From: JAGQIB01 sp041393395
Lineage (GTDB): Bacteria; ARS69
Length of the DNA: 64,000 nt
Assembly: GCA_041393395.1 (NCBI GenBank)
Contig: JAWKKG010000003.1
Coordinates: forward strand, 682,001 to 746,000
Direction of reading: 5' to 3'
Shown: one piece after another, positions 24,676-32,493 of the stretch
Layout of the letters: each line of letters opens with the position of its first letter
Numbering within the stretch: position 1 is the stretch's first letter
The notes under the pieces: model-generated
Told to the model about the DNA's origin: nothing
The model's input: the letters and a program-made list of their open reading frames with translations, nothing else
The model's database searches: none
Made by a program: the position numbers and the translations under genes

Positions 24676-26009
24676 TGGCGATGATCCTGGTCGTCGACGA
24701 CGAGGTCAAGCTGACGACCCTGCTCGGCGGCGAGCTGGAGGACGAGGGCCACGACGTCACCGTGGCGAACGACGGCGACGACGCGGTGCGCCTGCTGCAG
24801 GCGAAGCGTTTCGACGTCGTGCTCACGGACCTGCGTCTCGGCCGTACGAACGGTCTCGAGGTTCTCCGTCGGGCGAAGGCGGCGGATCCGGCGACGGTGG
24901 TCCTGCTCATGACCGCGTACGCGTCCGTGGCCACGGCGGTGGAGGCGATGAAGGAAGGAGCCTCCGACTACCTGGAGAAGCCCGTCAATTTCGACAAGCT
25001 GAAGCTGGTTCTCGCGCGAGCGCTCGAGAACCGGCGGCTCGCGGACGAGAATCGATTCCTCCGAGAACGAGTGCGGGCCGGAGATGTCGGGGCGGACACG
25101 ATGGTGCGCGGGCGGAGCGCGGCGATGCGCGCCGTGTTCGCGCTCGTGGAGAAGGTCGCCCCGACCGACGCGACGGTGCTGCTCACCGGCGAGAGCGGGA
25201 CCGGCAAGGAAGTCGTGGCGCGCGCGATCCACGAGTGGTCGGATCGCAAGGACCAGCCGCTCGTGGCGGTGAACTGCGCGGCCCTCTCGGAGACCCTGCT
25301 CGAGTCCGAGCTGTTCGGCCACGAGAAGGGAGCGTTCACCGACGCACGGGAGCGCAAGCTCGGATGGTTCGAGGTCGCGCGCGCAGGCACGATCTTCCTC
25401 GACGAGATCGGGGAGGTCTCGCCTTCGACCCAGGCGAAGCTGCTGCGCGTGCTGGAGGACCGCCGGTTCCATCGACTCGGAGGTTCCGAGCTGATCGAGG
25501 CACGAGCCCGGGTGGTGGCGGCGACGAATCGGGACTTGCCGGCCGCGATCGCCGCGGGCGCGTTCCGCGAGGACCTGTTCTACCGACTGAACGTCTTCCC
25601 GATCGCGTTGCCTCCGCTGCGCGCGCGGCGCGAGGATCTGCCCGAGCTGATCCGTCATTTCCTCGGACGGACGAGCTACCGGGGTCCGGGACTGACGGAA
25701 GACGCGATGGAAGCGCTCGGCGAGTACGACTGGCCCGGCAATCTGCGCGAGCTCCGCAACGTGATGGAACGCGCCGCGATCCTGGCGGGTTCGGCCGCGA
25801 TCGGTCGCGCGGAGATCCACGTGCCGGAGGCGCCGCGCGCGTCGGCCACGCCGGGCGCAACCGCCGACGGTACGCTGGGGGAGACGGAGGAGCGGATGAT
25901 CCGCGACGCGCTCGCGCGAGCGGGGGGAAACAAGTCGGAGGCGGCCCGGCTGCTCGGAATCACGAGGCGGACCCTCTACGGCCGCCTGGAGCGGTACGGG
26001 ATCGACTGA
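24675..26009 (+). CDS. Sigma-54-dependent response regulator (NtrC family)
   Basis: A 444-residue activator with receiver (D52 in LTDLRLG, K102), AAA+ domain with Walker A at 172-179 (GESGTGKE), a GAFTDA loop at 219-224 (the variant of GAFTGA that contacts sigma-54), Walker B D243-E244, and a C-terminal Fis-type helix-turn-helix (NKSEAARLLGITRRTLYGRL). It needs RpoN, which is not in this window. Immediately downstream is a near-consensus sigma-54 promoter preceded by inverted repeats, the obvious target. Confidence 0.96.
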   Translation: MAMILVVDDEVKLTTLLGGELEDEGHDVTVANDGDDAVRLLQAKRFDVVLTDLRLGRTNGLEVLRRAKAADPATVVLLMTAYASVATAVEAMKEGASDYLEKPVNFDKLKLVLARALENRRLADENRFLRERVRAGDVGADTMVRGRSAAMRAVFALVEKVAPTDATVLLTGESGTGKEVVARAIHEWSDRKDQPLVAVNCAALSETLLESELFGHEKGAFTDARERKLGWFEVARAGTIFLDEIGEVSPSTQAKLLRVLEDRRFHRLGGSELIEARARVVAATNRDLPAAIAAGAFREDLFYRLNVFPIALPPLRARREDLPELIRHFLGRTSYRGPGLTEDAMEALGEYDWPGNLRELRNVMERAAILAGSAAIGRAEIHVPEAPRASATPGATADGTLGETEERMIRDALARAGGNKSEAARLLGITRRTLYGRLERYGID

Positions 26010-26053
26010 ACCACACGGGTCACTCGGACTGTCCCGTGACGGCCAGCGGAGGC

Positions 26054-26068
26054 GCCCGGTCTCCGGGC
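26054..26068. terminator. Short hairpin after the activator gene
   Basis: GCCCGG (26054-26059), loop TCT, CCGGGC (26063-26068). No T-run follows. It may end the sensor/activator transcript or be part of the regulatory region. Confidence 0.25.
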
Positions 26069-26084
26069 CGCAGCGTGGGGCATC

Positions 26085-26116
26085 CCGGAAGTCGTTTCCG
26101 GACAGGGGCTTCCGGA
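26085..26116. promoter_or_regulatory. Inverted repeats, candidate activator-binding sites
   Basis: CCGGAA (26085-26090) and TTCCGG (26096-26101) form a perfect inverted repeat with a 5-base spacer, and TTCCGGA recurs at 26110-26116, giving two TCCGGA palindromes 14 bases apart. They lie 24-54 bases upstream of the sigma-54 -24 element. They are candidates for binding by the adjacent NtrC-type activator, although enhancers often lie further away. Confidence 0.4.
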
Positions 26117-26138
26117 GACAGCAAGTCGGAGACACGAC

Positions 26139-26154
26139 TGGCACGACCTCTGCA
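26139..26154 (+). promoter_or_regulatory. Sigma-54 promoter (-24/-12)
   Basis: TGGCACGACCTCTGCA matches the consensus TGGCACGnnnnTTGCw at every specified position except one T. The invariant GG (26140-26141) and GC (26152-26153) have the required 10-base gap. Transcription should begin near 26165, 48 bases before the ATG of the repeat protein at 26213. It lies directly downstream of the gene for a sigma-54 activator. Confidence 0.8.
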
Positions 26155-26212
26155 CGGGATTCCAGCAGAATCGATCCCGAGGGCGATGGCCCCCGGCACG
26201 CGGGAGGTCCTC

Positions 26213-27286
26213 ATGAAACGGTTCGACGCAGTTCGAAGAGCGATTCGGCTCCCCCTGGTGCTCGTGGCCGCGGCCCTCGTGCTCGGCCCGACGGTCGCGC
26301 GCGCGCAGGGTGGGGGCGGTGACGGACCGGGCGGCCGCCTGGAGGATGCGTTGCTCCGCACGGACGAGCAGCTCGCCCGCGCGGAAGAGATCGTGGATCA
26401 GAGCGGATCGGAGCGAGCCCACGTTCTCCTCCAGGCGGCGCTCCGACTGCAGGAGGGCGCGTGGGAGCGCTTCCACGGAAACCAGTTGCTGATCGCCGCG
26501 CGCCGCACGCAGGAAGCGCGCGAGGCGGGCGCGCGGGCGGTCCGCCTCGCCCGTCAGGACGACGGGCTGCGCGAGCGCGCCACCCGCGAAGTGGAGCTCG
26601 CCGAGCGTAGTCTCGCCCAATCGCAGGATTCGGATTTCGAGCCGCCGCCGCCCGCCCAGCGCATGCTGCGCGAGGCGGTGATGCTCTCCGAGCGCGCCCG
26701 GCTCCAGCTCCAGGAACAGCGCTTCGAGGCGGCCCTCCGTCTCGCGGTCTCCGCGCGGCGCATGCTGCGCCAGGCCGACGCGCTGTCCGGCGGGGACCGC
26801 GATCGACCGCGCGTGCTGCGCGAGCTCGAGCGCACGGATCACCTGATCGAGCGGGTCGAGCCCGTGGTGGGCGACAGTGGCGACGACGACGCCACCTCGC
26901 TGCTCGCGAAGGGGACGAACCTGCAGGAGCGCGCCTGGCAGTCGTGGGAAGACGGGAAGGCGCGCCTCGCGTTCGTGGAGACGCGCGAAGCCCGATCGCT
27001 CGCGAACCGCGCCCACCAGCAGGTATCCGGTCCGCTCGACGCCTCGTTCGTGGAGGCCGCGCTCGTCCGCACCGAGGAACGCCTGGAGCGTGCCTCCGAG
27101 GACGTCGGCGGAAGCGATCGCCCGGTCGCGCTCGCCCTGCTGCGGCGCGCGCAGGAGCGCCAGCGTCTCGCGCACGAGCGGTTCGATGCGGGCGACCTGC
27201 GCGGTGCCCTCGCCCAGACTCGGGTCGCGGGGACGCTGGCCGAGCGCGCGGGACAGCTCGTGAAGGAGGCGGGAGGTGAGCGGTGA
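26213..27286 (+). CDS. Secreted helical protein with four tandem repeats of about 65 residues
   Basis: A 357-residue exported protein (signal peptide about 1-32, ending ARAQ). The mature part is Arg/Glu/Ala/Leu-rich and predicted almost wholly helical. It consists of four related units at about 47-113, 126-190, 205-268 and 284-350 with the pattern L-x-RT-x-E-x-L-x-RA...LL-x2-A-x3-QE-x-A-W...TR-x-AR-x-LA-x-RA; the second unit is the most diverged. I recognise no named family. It is the first gene after the sigma-54 promoter, has a GGGAGG ribosome-binding site, and overlaps the next gene as GTGA. A structural or periplasmic chaperone-like role is possible but unproven. Confidence 0.72.
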   Translation: MKRFDAVRRAIRLPLVLVAAALVLGPTVARAQGGGGDGPGGRLEDALLRTDEQLARAEEIVDQSGSERAHVLLQAALRLQEGAWERFHGNQLLIAARRTQEAREAGARAVRLARQDDGLRERATREVELAERSLAQSQDSDFEPPPPAQRMLREAVMLSERARLQLQEQRFEAALRLAVSARRMLRQADALSGGDRDRPRVLRELERTDHLIERVEPVVGDSGDDDATSLLAKGTNLQERAWQSWEDGKARLAFVETREARSLANRAHQQVSGPLDASFVEAALVRTEERLERASEDVGGSDRPVALALLRRAQERQRLAHERFDAGDLRGALAQTRVAGTLAERAGQLVKEAGGER

Positions 27287-27654
27287 AGCGGATCCTCGCC
27301 GTCCTGGTGCTGCTGACGATCGGGGCCCCGCCGCTCGCGGCCGGGGCCCTCGCGGCCGACTCGACGCCGGCGAGCGGAACGCAGAGGGCCGACGGCGAGG
27401 GCGTTTCGATCCCGGCGCCTTCGGAACAGGAGGCGCGCTTCGAGTCACTCGCGCGACGCTACGACGAGCTCTCGGGGCAACCGCGACCGGCGGAGGACTG
27501 GAGTGCGGAAGCGACTTGGGTGGAAGCCGAGTCCATCGCGAGCGTCGCCGAAGAGCTGTTCGAGGAGGGCGAGATCGACGTCGCGTCCGACCTGCTCGAG
27601 GAAGCGGTCGCCCTGCTCGCTCACTCCGCCCCGGCGGACTCCTCCCGCACCTGA
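27283..27654 (+). CDS. Small secreted protein of unknown function
   Basis: A 123-residue exported protein: signal peptide (about 1-25, ALAAD) followed by an acidic, helix-prone chain (EQEARFESLARRYDELSG ... SIASVAEELFEEGEIDVASDLLEEAVALL). The C-terminal half looks like a single TPR-type helical hairpin. GTG 27283 overlaps the preceding stop and uses the strong GGGAGGTG site. The stop overlaps the apparent CTG start of the barrel gene. It is probably a partner of its two neighbours under the sigma-54 promoter. Confidence 0.65.
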   Translation: MKRILAVLVLLTIGAPPLAAGALAADSTPASGTQRADGEGVSIPAPSEQEARFESLARRYDELSGQPRPAEDWSAEATWVEAESIASVAEELFEEGEIDVASDLLEEAVALLAHSAPADSSRT

Positions 27655-28952
27655 GGCGCGCCATCCCGGCCGTTGCGATCGCGACGTTTCTCGCGGTCGC
27701 CGCGGCACGCGCGGTGGAGATCGAAGTCGTGCCGTCCGTCGGCGTGGCGTTCGAGCACTACGGCGAGACGTACGCGATCACCGCGGATCAGGACACCGTG
27801 GCGGTGATCGACGATCTCGGCACCGTGGGCACGCTGTCGCTGCGCTCCCGCGGCTCGGTCGCGAATCGCTTCCGCCTCGACGGCTCCGCGCAGTGGGGGA
27901 ATCAGACCGCGCGGCTCTCGCTCGATTTCGACGGCCGCTGGCGACGGGGGGCGAACGAGCTGGAGTTCGCGCAGGAGACCGGCTGGCGTCACTTCCGGGA
28001 CTCCGGGGACTACGCGCTTTCCAGTGATCATCTGCGCGAGCGAGCGCGAGTCGGCTGGACGCGCGACCTGAGCGAGCAGCTGTCGTTGCGCTTGCGTCAT
28101 CGGTTCGACGGCGTCTGGTACGCGACTCCGGATCCCTACAACCTCGACTCGATCTCCCACGAGCCGGGGTTCGAGCTGCGCTGGCGGAACGAGGACTTCG
28201 ACGAGATCCGTGGCGGGTACCGGTTCACGCGCCGCTCCGTGCCGGACTCCACCACGCTCGGCTACGACCGTCATACCCTGGAGGCCGGAGCCGTGTGGGC
28301 GTTCGGGAGTGCGATCACGCTCGACGTGACGAATCGCACGGATCGTCGTGCCTACGATCCCGGCAGCGTGCGGGAGAGCTCCTGGGAGAACCGCGCCGAC
28401 GTCTCACTCGATCTGGATGCGGGCTCCCTCACCACGTTCCGTCTCCGTCACGCGAACGAGGTGGCGCGCTTCGACGCGCCGGACGATCTGGACTTCGACT
28501 ACGAGTGGGCCCGCACGTCGTTCGTCGTGGAACTGCATCGTACCGAGAACCTCGATCTCTCGGTCGGCCCCGCCTACGCGTTCCTCGCGAGCGACACCGC
28601 CCCGACCGAGGCCTACTCGGAGACGGGAGTGGAGTTCGGCGTGGAGTGGCGCCGGGGCGCGGATCTCTGGATCGACCTGCGTCAGGAGATCGGCCGCCGC
28701 GACTACGAGTACGTCACCGCCCCGGCGACGGACACGAACGATCTGGACGTCCTGCTCGACGAGCTGGGGACGGCCGAAGCGGGGCTCTGGTCGGACTACC
28801 TCTACTACCGCGTGACGATGATGCTGACCGCGGACCTCCCGCGGGGTTTCTCGGCGAACCTGTTCCTCACCTGGCAACCCGAGGACCACGACGTCGCCGA
28901 GCACGACTCCGACACCCGGATCTTCTCCGGGGGGATCGAACGTCGCTTCTAG
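27651..28952 (+). CDS. Outer-membrane beta-barrel protein
   Basis: A 433-residue protein with a signal peptide (AIPAVAIATFLAVAAARA) and long runs of alternating hydrophobic and polar residues rich in Trp/Tyr/Arg (FRLDGSAQWGN, ELEFAQETGWRHF, VTMMLTADLPRGFSANLFLTW), ending in Phe (GGIERRF), the signal for Bam-mediated insertion. About 14-18 strands would fit. No family was recognised. The start appears to be CTG 27651, which overlaps the upstream stop (CTGA); no ATG, GTG or TTG in frame gives a usable signal peptide. It is the last gene of the sigma-54 operon. Confidence 0.72.
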   Translation: MRRAIPAVAIATFLAVAAARAVEIEVVPSVGVAFEHYGETYAITADQDTVAVIDDLGTVGTLSLRSRGSVANRFRLDGSAQWGNQTARLSLDFDGRWRRGANELEFAQETGWRHFRDSGDYALSSDHLRERARVGWTRDLSEQLSLRLRHRFDGVWYATPDPYNLDSISHEPGFELRWRNEDFDEIRGGYRFTRRSVPDSTTLGYDRHTLEAGAVWAFGSAITLDVTNRTDRRAYDPGSVRESSWENRADVSLDLDAGSLTTFRLRHANEVARFDAPDDLDFDYEWARTSFVVELHRTENLDLSVGPAYAFLASDTAPTEAYSETGVEFGVEWRRGADLWIDLRQEIGRRDYEYVTAPATDTNDLDVLLDELGTAEAGLWSDYLYYRVTMMLTADLPRGFSANLFLTWQPEDHDVAEHDSDTRIFSGGIERRF

Positions 28953-28966
28953 GCGCCCGCCGCCGC

Positions 28967-28995
28967 TTGACTCCGCCCGCGCTTCCGGGGAACCT
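28967..28995 (+). promoter_or_regulatory. Possible promoter for the M48 protease gene
   Basis: TTGACT (28967-28972) and GAACCT (28990-28995) are 17 bases apart; transcription would start about 20 bases before the ATG at 29022. The -10 keeps only the A and T. Confidence 0.3.
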
Positions 28996-29021
28996 CCCCG
29001 CACCGTCACGGAGGTCTTCGA

Positions 29022-29825
29022 ATGATCGCACGCAAGCCGCTGCTCTCGACCCGTCTCCTCGCGTTCGCCGTTCTGCTCACCGTCGCCGGGTGCGCGACGG
29101 TCGGCCAGCTCAACATCGTCTCCGAGCAGCAGGAGCTCGAGATGGGCGCCGAGTTCGCCCAGCAGCTCGAGACCGAGCTCACGTTCATCACCGATCCCGT
29201 CGTGGTCGCGTACATCGACAGTCTCGGTCAGGCGATCGCGATGGCGTCGCGGCGAAACAACATCCCCTACACGTTTCACGTCGTCGATACGGACGAGGTG
29301 AACGCGTTCGCGATTCCCGGGGGCTATCTGTACGTGAATCGCGGCCTGATCGAGGAGGCGGACAACGAGAGCGAACTCGCGGGCGTGATCGGGCACGAGA
29401 TCGGACACGTCGTCGGGCGTCACAGCGCGCGGCAGATGACGCAGCAGATCGGCATCAGCGGCATCGCGTCGATTCTGCTCGGCGAGAGCCCGGGACAGCT
29501 GAGCCAGCTCGCGACCGCCATCGCCGCGAACGGCGCGCTCATGTCGTACAGCCGCGAGATGGAGTCCGAGGCCGATACGTACGGAGTGGCGGAGCTCTAC
29601 ACGGTGGGACTCGATCCGAACGGCCTCGCGACGTTCTTCGACAAGCTCGTGGAGATGCGCGGCGGCGCCTCGTCCGGGAAGCTGGAGCAGTTCTTCTCCA
29701 CGCACCCGGATCCGGGAGCTCGTGCCGCCGCCGTGCGCGCGAGCATCCAGACGCTTCCGCCCAAGGCGTTGCGCAAGGACTCGCCGCGGTTCCACGAGAT
29801 CAAGGCCCGCGTGACGAAGCCGTAG
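29022..29825 (+). CDS. M48-family metalloprotease lipoprotein
   Basis: A 267-residue envelope protease related to LoiP/YcaL/BepA-type M48 enzymes. The signal ends in the lipobox VAGC (Cys24). The zinc site is H125-E126-x2-H129 (IGHEIGHVVGRH) with the third ligand E183 (SREMESEADTYG). Such enzymes degrade misfolded outer-membrane proteins or assist their assembly. It has no TPR domain, unlike BepA. Its location just after an outer-membrane barrel operon fits a quality-control role. A sigma factor gene follows one base after its stop. Confidence 0.92.
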   Translation: MIARKPLLSTRLLAFAVLLTVAGCATVGQLNIVSEQQELEMGAEFAQQLETELTFITDPVVVAYIDSLGQAIAMASRRNNIPYTFHVVDTDEVNAFAIPGGYLYVNRGLIEEADNESELAGVIGHEIGHVVGRHSARQMTQQIGISGIASILLGESPGQLSQLATAIAANGALMSYSREMESEADTYGVAELYTVGLDPNGLATFFDKLVEMRGGASSGKLEQFFSTHPDPGARAAAVRASIQTLPPKALRKDSPRFHEIKARVTKP

Positions 29826-29826
29826 C

Positions 29827-30564
29827 GTGGTCGCGGCGGACTCTCCCGATCGGTTCCCCCGAACCCGGCACTCGGTGCTGGAGGCCGTGCGAGCGACCGA
29901 TCCGGAGATCCGGCAACGAGCGCTGGAACGTCTCGCGGCCGCCTACTGGCGCCCCGTGTACACGTACCTCCGGTTGCACTGGCGCGAACCGGAGGAGGAC
30001 GCGCGGGATCTCGCGCAGGGATTCTTCGTCGCGTTGATCGAGCGCGATCTGGCCGCACGCTGGGACCCGTCGCGCGCCCGGTTTCGTACCTGGGTCCGCA
30101 CGTGCCTCGACTCGTTCGTCGCCGACGAGCGGCGGGCCGCGGGCCGACGGAAACGCGGCGGGGGTACGGTGCACGTGCCACTCGAGGCGGAGGGAATCGA
30201 GGACGAGCTCGCGGGAGTGATCGCCCCGCCGGCCGAGGACGCGGATGCGCTCTTCCGGCGCGAGTGGATCCGCGGCCTTTTCCTCGGATCCGTACGCGCG
30301 CTGCGCGACGAGCTGCGGGCGACCGGACGCGAGACACGCCTCCGGCTCTTCGAGCGCTACGACCTCGCCGACGAAGCGGATCGACCGACCTACGCGCGAC
30401 TCGCCACCGAGGAGTCGCTCGACGTCGCGAAGGTCGGGAACGAGCTCTACGCCGCCCGCGCTCGCCTGCGCGCGCTCGTGCTGGAGCGGCTCCGCGAGTG
30501 CACGACGGACGAGGAGGAGTACCGCGCCGAGGCGCGTGAACTCTTCGGGAGCGACGGACCGTGA
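29827..30564 (+). CDS. ECF-like sigma factor paired with a Ser/Thr kinase
   Basis: A 245-residue sigma-70-family protein. Region 2 is recognisable (YWRPVYTYLRLHWREPEEDARDLAQGFFVALIERDL, then FRTWVRTCLDSFVADERR), while region 4 (YARLATEESLDVAKVGNELYAARARLRALVLERL) is divergent. Such large ECF-type proteins sit next to protein kinases in planctomycetes and related bacteria. The GTG at 29827 follows the protease stop by one base, and the stop overlaps the kinase start (GTGA), so kinase and sigma factor are made together and phosphorylation control is likely. Confidence 0.82.
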   Translation: MVAADSPDRFPRTRHSVLEAVRATDPEIRQRALERLAAAYWRPVYTYLRLHWREPEEDARDLAQGFFVALIERDLAARWDPSRARFRTWVRTCLDSFVADERRAAGRRKRGGGTVHVPLEAEGIEDELAGVIAPPAEDADALFRREWIRGLFLGSVRALRDELRATGRETRLRLFERYDLADEADRPTYARLATEESLDVAKVGNELYAARARLRALVLERLRECTTDEEEYRAEARELFGSDGP

Positions 30565-31538
30565 ACCGGCTCTCCGACGAGACGCTCGCCCACCTGCGCG
30601 ACGTGACGGAGCGTCCCGAGCTGCCCGGCGATCGGTACGAGATCCACGAGCGTCTCGGCCGCGGCGGCATGGGCACGGTGTGGCGCGCGACCGACCGCGA
30701 GCTCGCCCGAGACGTGGCGATCAAGGTGATGACGCTGCCCGCCGCGTCCGCCCGGGAGCGGAGCCGGCTCCAGCGGGAGGCACACATCCTCGCGCGCCTC
30801 GAGCATCCCGGCATCGTGCCGATCCACGACATCGGGGAGCTGGCGGACGGTCGACTCTGGTACGCGATGAAGCTCGTGCGGGGGGAGGCCCTCGACCGGG
30901 CGGTCGAGACGGTGCCGGCGTTGCCGGCGCGGTTGCGGCTCTTCCTCCGTCTCTGCGAGACGGTGGAGTTCGCGCACGTGCAAGGCGTGATCCACCGCGA
31001 CCTCAAGCCCGCGAACGTCATGGTGGGGCCGTTCGGCGAGGTCCTGGTGATGGACTGGGGGGTCGCGAAGGTGCTCGGGGAGCTCGAGGACGGGGAGCCG
31101 GGCGCGGATCCGCCGTCCCGGTCCGCCGAAACCCCCGGCGGCGAGGTCACCGACTCGACGTCCCCCGGAACGATCCTGGGCACGCCCGGCTGGATGGCGC
31201 CCGAGCAGGCCGCCGGGCGGGCCCACACGGTCGACCCGCGCGCCGACGTCTTCGGCCTCGGCCGCATTCTCCACGCGCTGGTCGGACCCGAGCCTCCGCG
31301 TCGCCTGGCCGCGATCGTCGCCCGCGCGGAAGCGGGCCGCCCCGAGGACCGGTACGGGAGCGCGGCGGAGCTCGCCGCCGACATCGATCGCTTCCTGTCC
31401 GGCACCGCCGTCTCCGCGTACCGCGAGGGCGCGCTGGAGAAGCTCGGCCGGCTCGTGGAGCGCCACCGAGTCGCGATTCTCCTGCTGCTCGCCTACGTGG
31501 CGATGCGTAGCCTGTTGTTCCTCTGGGGAGACCGGTAG
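30561..31538 (+). CDS. Ser/Thr protein kinase with a C-terminal membrane anchor
   Basis: A 325-residue Hanks-type kinase. Gly-rich loop LGRGGMGTVW, K55 (VAIKVM), catalytic D147 (HRDLKPAN), and metal-binding D165 in MDWG (DWG in place of DFG) are all present, as is the activation segment GTPGWMAPEQ. The chain ends in one hydrophobic helix (RVAILLLLAYVAMRSLLFLW), so it is tail-anchored with no extracellular sensor domain. It is coupled to the sigma-like gene by GTGA overlap and is the probable regulator of that sigma factor. Confidence 0.92.
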   Translation: MNRLSDETLAHLRDVTERPELPGDRYEIHERLGRGGMGTVWRATDRELARDVAIKVMTLPAASARERSRLQREAHILARLEHPGIVPIHDIGELADGRLWYAMKLVRGEALDRAVETVPALPARLRLFLRLCETVEFAHVQGVIHRDLKPANVMVGPFGEVLVMDWGVAKVLGELEDGEPGADPPSRSAETPGGEVTDSTSPGTILGTPGWMAPEQAAGRAHTVDPRADVFGLGRILHALVGPEPPRRLAAIVARAEAGRPEDRYGSAAELAADIDRFLSGTAVSAYREGALEKLGRLVERHRVAILLLLAYVAMRSLLFLWGDR

Positions 31539-31545
31539 GCGTCGC

Positions 31546-31564
31546 CGCCGTCCCGGCATTTTTT
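31546..31564 (+). terminator. Weak hairpin with a six-T run after the kinase gene
   Basis: GCCG and CGGC can pair just before TTTTTT (31559-31564). A T6 run is rare in this GC-rich DNA and comes 20 bases after the kinase stop. The stem is only 4 bp, so confidence is modest. Confidence 0.35.
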
Positions 31565-31651
31565 CGTGGCCGGATCCAAGAACCGCTCCCCGTTCGACGT
31601 AGGGACAGGTGACGGCGAACCCGTCGTGACGATTTCCGAAAGGGGAACCCG

Positions 31652-32023
31652 ATGAATCGACCGCTGCTGGGAGTGCTGCTCGGACTCGTACTCGGCGCAC
31701 TCGACGGATCCACCGCCTGGTTCACCGCGCCGGAGCTCCGGCCGGAGGTCCTGGGTATCGTGTTCGGATCCTGCACCAAGGGACTGCTGGTGGGACTCGT
31801 CACCGGTTTCGCGGTCCGCAAGACCGGATCGCTGCTTCGTGGACTCGTCGTCGGAACGATCGTGGCGCTCGCGTTCACGATCCCGATCGCGATCATGAAC
31901 GCGAACTACTACGACAACGCCACCTACTACTGGAAGATCATCCTGCCGGGCGCGATCACGGGGATGCTCGTGGGCTACGCGACGGTCCGCTACGGACGAC
32001 GAGCGCAGCCTCGCGGGGCCTGA
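31652..32023 (+). CDS. Small membrane protein of unknown function
   Basis: A 123-residue protein with four hydrophobic segments (about 4-22, 32-55, 63-84, 97-115) and short loops rich in Gly. It has a Lys/Arg-rich C-terminus. AAAGGGG upstream supports the ATG. No family was recognised; the glyoxalase-fold gene follows 26 bases later and may be co-transcribed. Confidence 0.72.
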   Translation: MNRPLLGVLLGLVLGALDGSTAWFTAPELRPEVLGIVFGSCTKGLLVGLVTGFAVRKTGSLLRGLVVGTIVALAFTIPIAIMNANYYDNATYYWKIILPGAITGMLVGYATVRYGRRAQPRGA

Positions 32024-32049
32024 TCGCCGCGGTGAGAGAGGAGCAAATC

Positions 32050-32418
32050 GTGTCCCGAGTGACGCACTTCGAGATTCCCGTCGACGATCCCCCGCGCGCG
32101 GAGCGCTTCTACTCCGACGTGTTCGGGTGGAAGTTCCAGCGATGGGAAGGTCCGCACGACTACTGGTTGATCTCCACCGGAGACTCCGCGACCCCGGGCA
32201 TCGACGGGGGCATGGCACGTCGCCAGTCGCCGGAGCACGCACTCGCGAACACGATCGCCGTCGACTCGCTGGACCGTACGATCGCCGAGATCGAGTCGCA
32301 CGGAGGAGCGATCGTGATGCCCAAGGCGCCGATTCCGGGGGTCGGCTGGCTCGCCTACTTCCGGGATCCCGAGGGGAACGTGTTCGGGATGATGCAGGCG
32401 GATCCGACCGCCGGGTAA
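32050..32418 (+). CDS. Glyoxalase/bleomycin-resistance-fold (VOC) protein
   Basis: A 122-residue single-domain VOC protein. The start of the fold (VTHFEIPVDDPPRAERFYSDVFGWKF) and the terminal metal-site motif (YFRDPEGNVFGMMQ) are typical. Substrate unknown; many such proteins of this length act as dimers on small electrophiles or antibiotics. I chose GTG 32050 because AGGAG lies 6-7 bases before it; a GTG at 32032 is in frame but has a poorer site. Confidence 0.85.
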   Translation: MSRVTHFEIPVDDPPRAERFYSDVFGWKFQRWEGPHDYWLISTGDSATPGIDGGMARRQSPEHALANTIAVDSLDRTIAEIESHGGAIVMPKAPIPGVGWLAYFRDPEGNVFGMMQADPTAG

Positions 32419-32434
32419 CGCCACCGGAACAGAA

Positions 32435-32464
32435 AGCCCCCGGCCCGTGACGGCGCCGGGGGCT
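32435..32464. terminator. Bidirectional intrinsic terminator between convergent genes
   Basis: AGCCCCCGGC (32435-32444) and GCCGGGGGCT (32455-32464) form a perfect 10-bp stem with a 10-base loop. On the minus strand it is followed by TTTCTGTT, so it best serves the PDZ-protein gene; on the plus strand the tail is poor. Confidence 0.75.
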
Positions 32465-32493
32465 CCTCGTGGTCCACACCCACGTGCTCCACT

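Noticed and set aside
26213..27286. TPR or HEAT annotation for the repeat protein
   Set aside because: The repeat length (about 65-80 residues) and the conserved RT/QExAW/TRxAR positions do not fit either repeat.
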